In this document: positions 8,858-16,502 of the stretch, one piece after another
Layout of the letters: every line of letters starts with the position of its first letter
Numbering within the stretch: the first letter of the stretch is position 1
NCBI RefSeq assembly: GCF_022430545.2
Contig: NZ_CP092488.2
Coordinates: 124,001 to 188,000 of the forward strand
Length of the DNA: 64,000 nt
Source of the DNA: Mycobacterium paraterrae
GTDB lineage: Bacteria > Actinomycetota > Actinomycetes > Mycobacteriales > Mycobacteriaceae
Direction of reading: 5' to 3'
Made by a program: the position numbers and the translations under genes
Notes under the pieces: generated by a model
Database searches by the model: none
What the model was told of the DNA's origin: nothing
Seen by the model: only the letters and a program-made list of their open reading frames with translations

Positions 8858-10354
8858 ATGACCTCGACCTATCGCCCCCGCGTCCTCGTCATCGGAGCCG
8901 GTTTCGGGGGTCTGGCTGCCGCCCACGAGCTGTCTAAGGACGGCCGCGCCGACGTCTTGGTGCTGGAGAAGGCCGGCGACATCGGCGGCGTCTGGCGGGA
9001 GAACACCTATCCCGGCGCGGCCTGCGACGTCCCGTCAAACCTGTACTCGTACTCCTTCGCGCCGAAGACCGATTGGGGACGGCGATATGCCGAGCAAACC
9101 GACATTCTGGGCTACATTCACGACACCGCCGAGCGCCTCGGCCTGCGCAAGTTGGTGCGGACGGGCGTCGAGGTCACCTCGGCCCGCTTCGACGACACCA
9201 GCGGAAGCTGGCGGGTGACCACGTCGCACGGTGAGGTATTCGAGGCCGACGTCCTGGTGCCCGCGACGGGTCAGCTGTCGCGGCCGTCACTGCCGTCGAT
9301 CCCCGGTCTCGACAGCTTCGCGGGCCCCTCCTTCCATTCGGCCCAGTGGCGGCATGATCTCGACCTGACCGGCAAGCGTGTCGCGGTACTAGGCACCGGC
9401 GCGTCGGCGATTCAGTTCGTCCCGCGCATCCGCCGGCTTGCCAAACACGTCACAGTCTTTCAGCGCTCCGCGCCATACGTCGTCCCGAAGCCGGACCGCG
9501 GCTACACGCGGATACACCACGAAGCGTTTCGCAAGATGCCCGGTTTTGCCGCGGCTATGCGCGGGCTGATCTGGCAGATCACCGAGTTCTTCAGCCTGGC
9601 GCTGACCAAGGCTCCGATGCTGGCCCGGCTGGTCGGCCTGCTCGCATCGGCGAACCTGAAGTGGCACATCAAGGATCCGGCGTTGCGGGCCAAACTCACG
9701 CCCGATTACGCGATCGGCTGCAAGCGCGTCCTGTTCAGCAGTGACTGGTACCCGGCACTGGCCTGCGACAACGTCGAGGTCGAGACCGACGCGATCAGCG
9801 CGGTGACGCCCACCGGCGTCCAGACCGCAGACGGCCGGCTCCACGATGTAGACGTCATTATTTACGGCACCGGATTCAAGGCCACCGAGTTCCTCACGCC
9901 CATAGAGGTTTTCGGCCGCGGTGGACGAGACCTGCACAAGCAGTGGGCCGACGGAGCCCGGGCTCATCTCGGGATGACCGTTCCCGGGTTCCCGAACATG
10001 TTCCTGATCTACGGACCGAACACCAACCTCGGCAGCAGTTCGATCATCCTGATGATGGAACAGCAGGCCCGCTACATCCGCCAGGTGATGGACGAGTTGA
10101 TCCGCGTCGGCGGGACGCACGCGTTTGAGGTGCGGCAGGCCGTCGAGCAGGCGTACGACGCCGACGTGCAATCGCGCCTCGACAAGGGGGTGTGGACCAC
10201 CTGTGATTCCTGGTACCGCACCGATTCCGGGCGCGTGACCACCAACTGGCCCGGGCTGGTTCACGAATATCAGCGCCGGACAGAGCGAGTCACCTTCTCT
10301 GACTTCATCGAAATCGAGCGCGCAGCCGTCACACGAGAGGACATTCACGCATGA
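8858..10354 (+). CDS. FAD-dependent Baeyer-Villiger-type monooxygenase
   Basis: 498 residues. The FAD dinucleotide motif GAGFGG is near residue 12-17 and the NADP-binding GTGASAIQ is near 178. Between them FAGPSFHSAQWRHD fits the Baeyer-Villiger fingerprint FxGxxxHxxxW. Such enzymes insert oxygen next to a ketone or oxidise heteroatoms. The ATG at 8858 puts the FAD motif at the usual distance from the N-terminus; a longer in-frame start at 8786 would add an unstructured 24-residue leader. The stop overlaps the start of the GMC oxidase by four bases, so the two are probably made together. Confidence 0.87.
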   Translation: MTSTYRPRVLVIGAGFGGLAAAHELSKDGRADVLVLEKAGDIGGVWRENTYPGAACDVPSNLYSYSFAPKTDWGRRYAEQTDILGYIHDTAERLGLRKLVRTGVEVTSARFDDTSGSWRVTTSHGEVFEADVLVPATGQLSRPSLPSIPGLDSFAGPSFHSAQWRHDLDLTGKRVAVLGTGASAIQFVPRIRRLAKHVTVFQRSAPYVVPKPDRGYTRIHHEAFRKMPGFAAAMRGLIWQITEFFSLALTKAPMLARLVGLLASANLKWHIKDPALRAKLTPDYAIGCKRVLFSSDWYPALACDNVEVETDAISAVTPTGVQTADGRLHDVDVIIYGTGFKATEFLTPIEVFGRGGRDLHKQWADGARAHLGMTVPGFPNMFLIYGPNTNLGSSSIILMMEQQARYIRQVMDELIRVGGTHAFEVRQAVEQAYDADVQSRLDKGVWTTCDSWYRTDSGRVTTNWPGLVHEYQRRTERVTFSDFIEIERAAVTREDIHA

Positions 10355-12075
10355 CGCGGTTCGACTACGACGTCCTAGTGATCGGATCTGGTTTCGGTGG
10401 CAGCGTCACCGCACTTCGACTGAGCGAAAAGGGTTATCGCGTCGGGGTTCTCGAGGCGGGCCGACGATTCCGCGACCGAGACTTCGCGAAGAACAGCTGG
10501 CACGTGCGCGACTACCTGTTCAGGCCCTCCATTGGTTGTTACGGCATTCAGCGGATCGATCTGTTGTCCGATGCCGTCGTGCTCAGTGGCGCCGGTGTCG
10601 GCGGCGGATCGCTGGTCTACGCCAACACACTCTACGAACCCGGCGACTCCTTTTATGCCGACCCCCGCTGGAGCGCGATCACCGACTGGAAGGAGGAGCT
10701 CGGCCCCTGTTACGACCAGGCGAAGCGGATGCTCGGTGTCGAGACCTATCCACGGACGACACCGTCGGACAAGGTCATGCTGCAGATTGCCACCGACCTT
10801 GGGGTCGCGCACTCCTTCCACGCCACTCGCGTCGGCGTCTGCTTCAGCGGCGCCGACGGAAAGCTGGCCGCACCTGGTACTTCAGTCGGCGACCCCTATT
10901 TCGGCGGAGCCGGACCCGACCGCAACGCATGTAGACACTGTGGTGAGTGCATGACCGGCTGCCGGCACAACGCCAAGAACACGTTGGTCAAGAACTACCT
11001 GTACCTCGCTGAGAAACTCGGCGCACAAGTACAGCCCTTGACCACCGTCGTCGACGTCGTGCCGCGTTCCCGCGGTGGATACGACGTGGTGACCGTGCGC
11101 ACCGGTGCGAAGATCCGCCGACGGCAGCGCACCATCACCGCCGAACAGGTGGTGTTCTCGGCCGCCGCCCTCGGTAGCCAACGCCTGCTCCACCGGCTGC
11201 GTGACCGCGGCAGTCTGCCGCACGTCTCTCCTCGATTGGGCGAGCTGTCGCGGACCAACTCCGAGGCAATCTTGGCGGTACGGGCGCGTCGCGACGACGT
11301 GGACTATTCCGAAGGCGTGGCGATCACGTCCTCGATCCATCCGGACGACCACACGCACGTCGAGCCCTGCCGCTACGGCCACGATTCCAACCTCATGGGC
11401 CTACTGGGGACCGTCCTGGTCGACGGTTTGGATGGTGGCCGTCGCTGGCGGACGGGGCTCAAAGAGCTTGTGCGGCAACGCCGAGACCTGGGACGGCTAC
11501 TCAATCCGAAACGATGGTCTCAGCAGACCATTCCGCTGCTGGTGATGCAGACCCACGACAACTCGCTAACGACCTACACCCGGCGCGGATTGTTCGGGCG
11601 GCGCATGAAGACTCGTCAAGGGATCGGCGACCCGAACCCGACATGGATCCCGGTTGGTCATGAAATCGCCCGTCGCGCAGCCGAACATCTTGACGGCATC
11701 GCCGGCGGCGCGTGGGCGGATCTGGCTGACATTCCGATGACCGGACACTTCATCGGTGGCTGCGTCATCGGGGAGACTCCGGCCGACGGCGTCGTGGATC
11801 CCTACCACCGCATGCACGGCCATGCGGGGTTGCACGTCATCGACGGCTCGACGATCACGGCGAATCTCGGCGTCAACCCGTCGTTGACCATCACAGCGCT
11901 GGCTGAGCGCGCCACGTCGCTCTGGCCGAACAAGGGCGAGCCCGATCCGCGTCCACCGCTAGGATCGCCGTACGTGCGCGTTGCTCCGGTCGCGCCGACG
12001 CGGCCCGCGGTTCCGGCCAGCGCCCCGGGCGCTTTGCAACTCACGGGTCAGATCGGAACCCCCGGTTGGTCGTGA
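10351..12075 (+). CDS. GMC-family oxidoreductase, ChoD (cholesterol oxidase)-like
   Basis: 574 residues. The N-terminal FAD motif GSGFGGSVTALRLSEKGYRV, the GAGVGGGSLVYANTLYEP block, and C-terminal GHFIGGCVIGE and DGSTITANLGVNPSLTI closely match M. tuberculosis ChoD (Rv3409c) by memory of that sequence. A cysteine-rich insert (CRHCGECMTGCRHNAKNT, near residue 195) is also shared. ChoD-type enzymes are thought to oxidise 3-hydroxysteroids or similar alcohols. The gene overlaps the BVMO gene by four bases. In known mycobacterial genomes choD lies by guaB2/guaB3, so this copy is probably a paralogue in a different context. Confidence 0.87.
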   Translation: MTRFDYDVLVIGSGFGGSVTALRLSEKGYRVGVLEAGRRFRDRDFAKNSWHVRDYLFRPSIGCYGIQRIDLLSDAVVLSGAGVGGGSLVYANTLYEPGDSFYADPRWSAITDWKEELGPCYDQAKRMLGVETYPRTTPSDKVMLQIATDLGVAHSFHATRVGVCFSGADGKLAAPGTSVGDPYFGGAGPDRNACRHCGECMTGCRHNAKNTLVKNYLYLAEKLGAQVQPLTTVVDVVPRSRGGYDVVTVRTGAKIRRRQRTITAEQVVFSAAALGSQRLLHRLRDRGSLPHVSPRLGELSRTNSEAILAVRARRDDVDYSEGVAITSSIHPDDHTHVEPCRYGHDSNLMGLLGTVLVDGLDGGRRWRTGLKELVRQRRDLGRLLNPKRWSQQTIPLLVMQTHDNSLTTYTRRGLFGRRMKTRQGIGDPNPTWIPVGHEIARRAAEHLDGIAGGAWADLADIPMTGHFIGGCVIGETPADGVVDPYHRMHGHAGLHVIDGSTITANLGVNPSLTITALAERATSLWPNKGEPDPRPPLGSPYVRVAPVAPTRPAVPASAPGALQLTGQIGTPGWS

Positions 12076-12142
12076 TTGCCCCTCTGGTCAGCCCGCCGCT
12101 TGGCGGCAGGCGTCGCCGCCCGGCTGGTCTACCCTCGGAAGC

Positions 12143-12679
12143 ATGTTTGCAGCTTTCGGATTCGAAACGCTCGGGGTGGTCGTCGGCGACATGTTCTTCG
12201 TCGACCCCGACCCGAACGAGGGGCAGGAAACCCCGGAACGCGGGGTCAGGCTGGAGCTGCGGCTGGTCGACAAAGGCGAGCCGCAGGGTTCGATCTACGC
12301 CGGTGTGCCAATCACGCTGGCCCGCCCGGTGTGGCGCGTGGACCTGTTCGGATCCACCGAGAGCCCGCCCGGAACGTTGGACCGGGCACACCACCATCCC
12401 CGTTTCACCGAGTGGGAGCCGGGCCGACGCAACTTCGTCCCCGAGTTGTCCGCCGACCCCGTCGCCTGGCTGACCGGTGAACTGGCCGACCCGGAGGCGG
12501 TACTGGCCCGCGCCGGCATCGACCCGAACGAGGTCAGCGAGGCCGACAAGGCCGGGCTTGCCGCCGCCGCGCCGGACATCGTCGCCGCGGTCAAACGGAT
12601 GCTGGATGGGGTGCGCGACGGCGAATTGGCCCCGGCGCCGCCCGAACCGGTCGCGGCCGCCCGCACCGGCTGGCTCTAG
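12143..12679 (+). CDS. Conserved hypothetical protein
   Basis: 178 residues with no recognised catalytic motif. The N-terminal half is strand-rich (FGFETLGVVVGDMFFVDPDP, then VRLELRLVD), followed by PVWRVDLFG and a histidine pair in RAHHHPRF. The C-terminal half is helical and alanine-rich. The ATG at 12143 is chosen because coding character begins there; the frame is open further upstream but overlaps the ChoD-like gene. The start is 67 bases after the ChoD-like stop on the same strand. I do not recognise the family; function unknown. Confidence 0.7.
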   Translation: MFAAFGFETLGVVVGDMFFVDPDPNEGQETPERGVRLELRLVDKGEPQGSIYAGVPITLARPVWRVDLFGSTESPPGTLDRAHHHPRFTEWEPGRRNFVPELSADPVAWLTGELADPEAVLARAGIDPNEVSEADKAGLAAAAPDIVAAVKRMLDGVRDGELAPAPPEPVAAARTGWL

Positions 12680-12704
12680 TCACGTCCGGCAAAAGTCCGG
12701 CGAA

Positions 12705-13070
12705 TCAGCTTGCGAGACCTGTTAAAACGCTCACGGCATCCTCCAACGTCGAGAATGGTCTCAACACCTCGTCCAACCGAATTCGCTTCATCAGACGTTG
12801 CACCGTGTGACTCGTGATGAGGCCGAGGACGAGTCCTCGGCTGACCGCTTCGCGCTGGACTCGCAGAAGCTCGCTGAAACCCGAGCTACTCAAGAACGAA
12901 ACGGCGTGCAGGTTGACTATGAGCAGCGGTGTGGGCTGAATCGCCGACGCCGCGTCTAGCGCCTTCATCAGGTCGGATCGGAACGCTTCGGAGACGGCCA
13001 TGTCGATCTCGCCGCTAAAGCTGACGACAACGGCGTATTCACGGATTACGACATATGAGGTGAGAAGCAT
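12705..13070 (-). CDS. STAS-domain protein (anti-anti-sigma factor-like)
   Basis: 121 residues forming a single STAS domain: an N-terminal strand with VVVSFSGEIDMAVSEAF, then LLIVNLHAVSFLSSSGFSELLRVQ, which matches the D-x-x-x-V-x-F-x-D-S-S-G-L segment of SpoIIAA-like anti-anti-sigma factors. The serines in FLSSSG include the position phosphorylated in family members. No anti-sigma kinase or sigma factor is encoded nearby, so it is an orphan. GGAG lies eight bases before the ATG at 13070. Confidence 0.75.
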   Translation of the reverse strand: MLLTSYVVIREYAVVVSFSGEIDMAVSEAFRSDLMKALDAASAIQPTPLLIVNLHAVSFLSSSGFSELLRVQREAVSRGLVLGLITSHTVQRLMKRIRLDEVLRPFSTLEDAVSVLTGLAS

Positions 13071-13088
13071 GGCCCGGCTCCGTTACGG

Positions 13089-13280
13089 TCATCCGGCCCA
13101 CCCGGGACGGAAGAAAACCAACAGGCCGCCCTGCTTACGCCCGTCCCACGCTGAGTATCGCTCGGCCTGTGCGGGATCACAACCGCTGGCCTCAGGCGTT
13201 ACGTGGATTTCCCATTCGCGCCCGCCTACGACGAGGGCATTGGCGCCGACGGCGCCTCGTGCCGTCGACTGGGAGCGCAC
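13089..13280 (-). CDS. Possible small protein of unknown function
   Basis: A 63-codon frame starting with GTG at 13280, 18 bases upstream of the STAS gene on the same strand. The middle (ANALVVGGREWEIHVTPEASG) looks protein-like, but there is no clear ribosome site and the frame starts directly after a stop codon, so this could also be the remnant of a longer gene or a chance frame. Apart from this and the hairpin at 13319, I see nothing else in the 298-base gap 13071-13368. Confidence 0.25.
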   Translation of the reverse strand: MRSQSTARGAVGANALVVGGREWEIHVTPEASGCDPAQAERYSAWDGRKQGGLLVFFRPGWAG

Positions 13281-13318
13281 CCGCTACATCAAGTAGCCGC
13301 GCCAGGCATCACGACTCG

Positions 13319-13354
13319 CGACCCCCGCGCCCAAAACGATAGGCGCGGGGGTCG
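13319..13354. terminator. Strong hairpin downstream of the thiolase gene
   Basis: CGACCCCCGCGCC and GGCGCGGGGGTCG form a perfect 13-bp stem with a 10-base loop (13332-13341). It lies 15 bases beyond the thiolase stop codon. There is no U-run, which is usual for mycobacterial hairpin terminators. Confidence 0.7.
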
Positions 13355-13368
13355 TGTCTGGATGCTGG

Positions 13369-14553
13369 TTAGTCGAGTCGCTCGATGATGGTGGCGTTGG
13401 CCATCCCGCCGCCCTCACACATCGTCTGCAATCCGTACCGTCCGCCGCGCTGTTCAAGCGCGTTGACGAGTGTGGTCATGATGCGAGCACCGCTGGCGCC
13501 CAATGGATGTCCGATGGCAATCGCACCGCCGTTGACGTTGGTCTTGGCCAGGTCGGCGCCGGTGTCCTTGGCCCACGCCAGCACCACCGGAGCAAACGCC
13601 TCGTTGACCTCGAACAGATCGATGTCGGACAGCTTCAGGCCGGCGCGGTGTAGCACCTTCTCGGTAGCCGGGATGACGCCGGTCAGCATGTACAGCGGGT
13701 CGGACCCCACCACGGTCGTGGTGTGGATACGGGCCAGCGGTCGCAAGCCGAGCTTCTTGGCGGCCGCACCGCTGGTGATCAACACCGCGGCGCTACCGTC
13801 CGACAGCGGCGACGAGTTTCCCGGGGTGATTTCCCAATTAATCTGGGGGAACCGCTGTTCCACCGCCGGGTCGTAGAAAGCAGGCTTGAGGCCGGCCAGC
13901 GTCTCGACCGTGGTGCCGGGACGGATGATCTCGTCGGTGCTGAGACCCGCGATCGGCGCCAGCTCGGTGTCGAACAGTCCCTCTTTCGTCGCGCGGGCAG
14001 CCTTTTCATGGCTACCTGCGGAGAACTCGTCCAGGTCGGCTCGCGAGAAACCCCACCGCGATGCGATGAGTTCGGCGCTGATGCCCTGCGGCACAAGTCC
14101 TTCGGGGTAACGGTCGTTCATGCCCTCACCGAAGGGGTTGCTGCCCGGGAGAACCGACGTCCCCATCGGCACGCGGCTCATGGATTCCACCCCGGCCGCC
14201 ACGACGATGTCGTACGCGCCGGCCAACACACCCTGGGCGGCAAAGCTGATCGCCTGCTGGCTGCTGCCGCACTGGCGGTCAATGGTCGTACCCGGGACCG
14301 ACTCGGGGAAGCCCGCGCCCAGCAGAGCGTTGCGCGCGATGTTGACGGCCTGGTCACCCACCTGGGTCACCGCGCCTGCGATGACGTCGTCGATCTCGGC
14401 CGGGTCGACGCCCGTACGCGTCACCAATTCCCGCAGACTGTGCGCCAACAGGTCTGCCGGCAGGACGCCGTGCAGGGCGCCGCTCGCCTTGCCTTTGCCG
14501 ACGGGCGTACGTACCGCACCCACGATGACGGCGTCGCGATCCTGATATGTCAT
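13369..14553 (-). CDS. Acetyl-CoA acyltransferase (thiolase), FadA6-like
   Basis: 394 residues, full length for a thiolase. The nucleophile Cys95 is in DRQCGSSQQA, the catalytic His349 in GHPLGASG and the acid/base Cys379 in MCEGGG; the NEAF motif is also present. The DRQCGSSQQAISF block and the QTMCEGGGMANATIIERL end resemble mycobacterial FadA6, a thiolase of steroid C/D-ring degradation, so a role in cleaving a ring-derived or branched 3-ketoacyl-CoA is plausible. It is divergent from an HxlR-type regulator. The start has AAGGAGGA five bases upstream. Confidence 0.88.
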   Translation of the reverse strand: MTYQDRDAVIVGAVRTPVGKGKASGALHGVLPADLLAHSLRELVTRTGVDPAEIDDVIAGAVTQVGDQAVNIARNALLGAGFPESVPGTTIDRQCGSSQQAISFAAQGVLAGAYDIVVAAGVESMSRVPMGTSVLPGSNPFGEGMNDRYPEGLVPQGISAELIASRWGFSRADLDEFSAGSHEKAARATKEGLFDTELAPIAGLSTDEIIRPGTTVETLAGLKPAFYDPAVEQRFPQINWEITPGNSSPLSDGSAAVLITSGAAAKKLGLRPLARIHTTTVVGSDPLYMLTGVIPATEKVLHRAGLKLSDIDLFEVNEAFAPVVLAWAKDTGADLAKTNVNGGAIAIGHPLGASGARIMTTLVNALEQRGGRYGLQTMCEGGGMANATIIERLD

Positions 14554-14581
14554 GACTCCTCCTTGAGTCCCTGCTGGGTTT

Positions 14582-14620
14582 ACCTAGCTATACTCAGATC
14601 TAACACCTAGGTATACTGGG
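14582..14620. promoter_or_regulatory. Direct-repeat operator between thiolase and HxlR regulator
   Basis: ACCTAGCTATACTCAG (14582-14597) and ACCTAGGTATACTGGG (14605-14620) are direct repeats with start points 23 bases apart, about two helical turns. They fill the divergent promoter region and probably bind the HxlR-type regulator encoded at 14645. Part of the sequence may also serve as -10 elements (TATACT). Confidence 0.5.
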
Positions 14621-14644
14621 AGCAACCCAGAACGGAGGTGATCT

Positions 14645-15130
14645 GTGCCACTCCTACAAGGTGTGTTGGCCGACCGCGATGCGTGGTCCGCGGTCGGCGA
14701 ATGCGCGATCGAAAAGACCATGTCCGCGCTCGGCACCAAATCCGCGATGCTGATCATGCGCGAGGCGTATTACGGCACCACCCGGTTCGACGACTTCGCC
14801 CACCGCGTCGGAATCACGAAGGCCGCCGCGGCGGCGCGACTGTCCGAACTGGTCGATCTCGGGCTGATGACACGGCGGCCATACCGCGAGCCGGGTCAGC
14901 GGACCCGCGACGAATACATCCTCACCGAGTCGGGCATCGATTTCATGCCGGTGGTCTGGGCGATGTTCCAGTGGGGCCAGCGGCACTTGCCGGGCCGTCA
15001 CCGACTGCGGCTCACCCATCTGGATTGCGGCGCCGACGCGGTCGTCGAGATGCGCTGCACCGAAGGGCATCCAATTCCGCCTGACGAACTCGGCGTCGAA
15101 CTGACGAAGCGGAGTCGCCGCGACAACTGA
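14645..15130 (+). CDS. HxlR-type winged-helix transcriptional regulator
   Basis: 161 residues. The N-terminal AIEKTMSALGTKSAMLIMREAYYGTTRFDDFAHRVGIT is the start of an HxlR winged helix, followed by LSELVDLGLMTRRPY and a wing ending in DEYILTESG. The C-terminal 50 residues contain paired cysteines (Cys127 in LDCGAD, Cys139 in EMRCTE), possibly a redox or metal site. GTG start with GGAGGTG five bases upstream. It is divergent from the thiolase gene and probably represses it and itself. Confidence 0.85.
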   Translation: MPLLQGVLADRDAWSAVGECAIEKTMSALGTKSAMLIMREAYYGTTRFDDFAHRVGITKAAAAARLSELVDLGLMTRRPYREPGQRTRDEYILTESGIDFMPVVWAMFQWGQRHLPGRHRLRLTHLDCGADAVVEMRCTEGHPIPPDELGVELTKRSRRDN

Positions 15131-15156
15131 GTTATCGAGCGGCTGTCCTATGTACG

Positions 15157-15177
15157 CTACTGTAATCTTTACAGTAG
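15157..15177. promoter_or_regulatory. Perfect palindromic operator (19-bp core, site B)
   Basis: CTACTGTAA and TTACAGTAG form a perfect 9-bp inverted repeat around TCT; the 19-bp core is TACTGTAATCTTTACAGTA at 15158-15176. It lies 50 bases before the P450 start at 15226. It is the best-conserved copy of the family of sites also found at 3952, 23352, 23584, 26912 and 41305. Confidence 0.65.
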
Positions 15178-15225
15178 GATGCCTCGGGAACCTGCCAAGT
15201 GGCTCGATGAAGCTGGAGCGCAGTT

Positions 15226-16440
15226 GTGGAAGGTCAACTTCGAGACGCCGCCGTCAGCGATGACAAACCGGCCGGATACATCCGCGACCCCTATCCTTTC
15301 TTCGCCGAGAAACGAAGCGGCGCCGGAGTGTTTCACGGCACGGTCGTCGACTACTCCAAGACGCCGGAGTCACTGCGTCCAAAAGATCCGTTCGCGGCGA
15401 TGTCCTTCGAGGCCGTCAACACCGCCTTTCGCGCCGCCGAGGTATTCAGTTCGGGCTACTACGACAACACCATCGGCTTGTTCATCGGTCCGTCCATTCT
15501 GGCGATGGCGGGCACAACCCACCGCAAGCACCGGAACCTGGTCTCCGCGGCGTTCAGGTCCAAGGCGCTCGCACACTGGGAACCCGATATCGTGCGTCCG
15601 ATCTGCGACGCACTGATCGACGAGTTCGTCGACGCCGGAAACGCTGATTTGGTCCGCGATTTCACCTTCGAGTTCCCGACGCGGGTAATTGCCACGCTTC
15701 TCGGCCTGCCCGCCGAAGACCTGCCGGAATTTCGCAGGCGCGCGGTGCAATTGATCAACTACACGGTCAAATACGAGCGTGCATTCGAAGCCTCTGCCGC
15801 ACTCAAGGATTACTTCCTCGAGCAGATCGACCGTCGGCGGACGAAACCCACCGAAGACATCATCGGCGACCTGGTGAGCGCCGAGATCGACGGCGAAAAG
15901 CTCAGCGATGAAGCCATCTACTCGTTTCTGCGGCTGCTGCTTCCTGCCGGCCTGGAAACCACCTACCGCTCCTCGGGCAACCTGTTGTTCCTGTTGCTCA
16001 CCCATACCGAGCAGTTCGCCGCGGTCCGCGCGGACCGGACATTGATCGCACCGGCAATCGAAGAGGGGCTGCGCTTCGAGACACCGCTGACAACCGTTCA
16101 GCGATTCACGACAGAAGACACTGTATTGCAGGGCGTTACGATACCCAAGGGGGCGGCGGTCGACCTATGCATCGGCTCAGCGAATCGTGACCAGAATCGG
16201 TGGGATCGCGCCGAGGAATTCGACATCTTCCGAAAGCCGTTACCGCACATCTCCTTCGCCGCCGGCGAACATACCTGTCTAGGTTTGCACCTCGCGCGCA
16301 TGGAGACGCGGGTCGCGTTGGAGTGCCTGCTGAACCGCCTCACCGACATCGAATTGCTCACCGACGACGACCCGCACATCTATGGCCAGCCGTTCCGCTC
16401 GCCGACCGCACTTCCGGTGACCTTCACACCGCTGAGCTAG
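15226..16440 (+). CDS. Cytochrome P450
   Basis: 404 residues, normal length for a bacterial P450. FAAGEHTCLGLHLARME near residue 345 contains the heme-ligating Cys, EEGLRFETP (ExxR motif) is near 280 and the I-helix region LLLPAGLETTYRS is near 240. The GTG start has GGAG eight bases upstream; no ATG occurs in frame nearby. Transcription is probably controlled by the perfect palindrome 50 bases upstream. It likely hydroxylates a substrate or side chain of the pathway. No ferredoxin gene is adjacent. Confidence 0.88.
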   Translation: MEGQLRDAAVSDDKPAGYIRDPYPFFAEKRSGAGVFHGTVVDYSKTPESLRPKDPFAAMSFEAVNTAFRAAEVFSSGYYDNTIGLFIGPSILAMAGTTHRKHRNLVSAAFRSKALAHWEPDIVRPICDALIDEFVDAGNADLVRDFTFEFPTRVIATLLGLPAEDLPEFRRRAVQLINYTVKYERAFEASAALKDYFLEQIDRRRTKPTEDIIGDLVSAEIDGEKLSDEAIYSFLRLLLPAGLETTYRSSGNLLFLLLTHTEQFAAVRADRTLIAPAIEEGLRFETPLTTVQRFTTEDTVLQGVTIPKGAAVDLCIGSANRDQNRWDRAEEFDIFRKPLPHISFAAGEHTCLGLHLARMETRVALECLLNRLTDIELLTDDDPHIYGQPFRSPTALPVTFTPLS

Positions 16441-16502
16441 ATGTAAGTCAAAGCGACGTCACCGCCGTCGGCATGGTCGGATCGACCGGCACACCCTGCG
16501 AG

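Noticed and set aside
9389..10348. Long minus-strand open frame opposite the BVMO gene
   Set aside because: Antisense shadow of a well-supported FAD monooxygenase; composition is dominated by Arg, Val, Gly and His without family resemblance.
13000..13296. Plus-strand frame between the STAS and thiolase genes
   Set aside because: It is rich in Arg, Pro and Ser, has no ribosome site and overlaps a better-looking minus-strand frame; neither is well supported.
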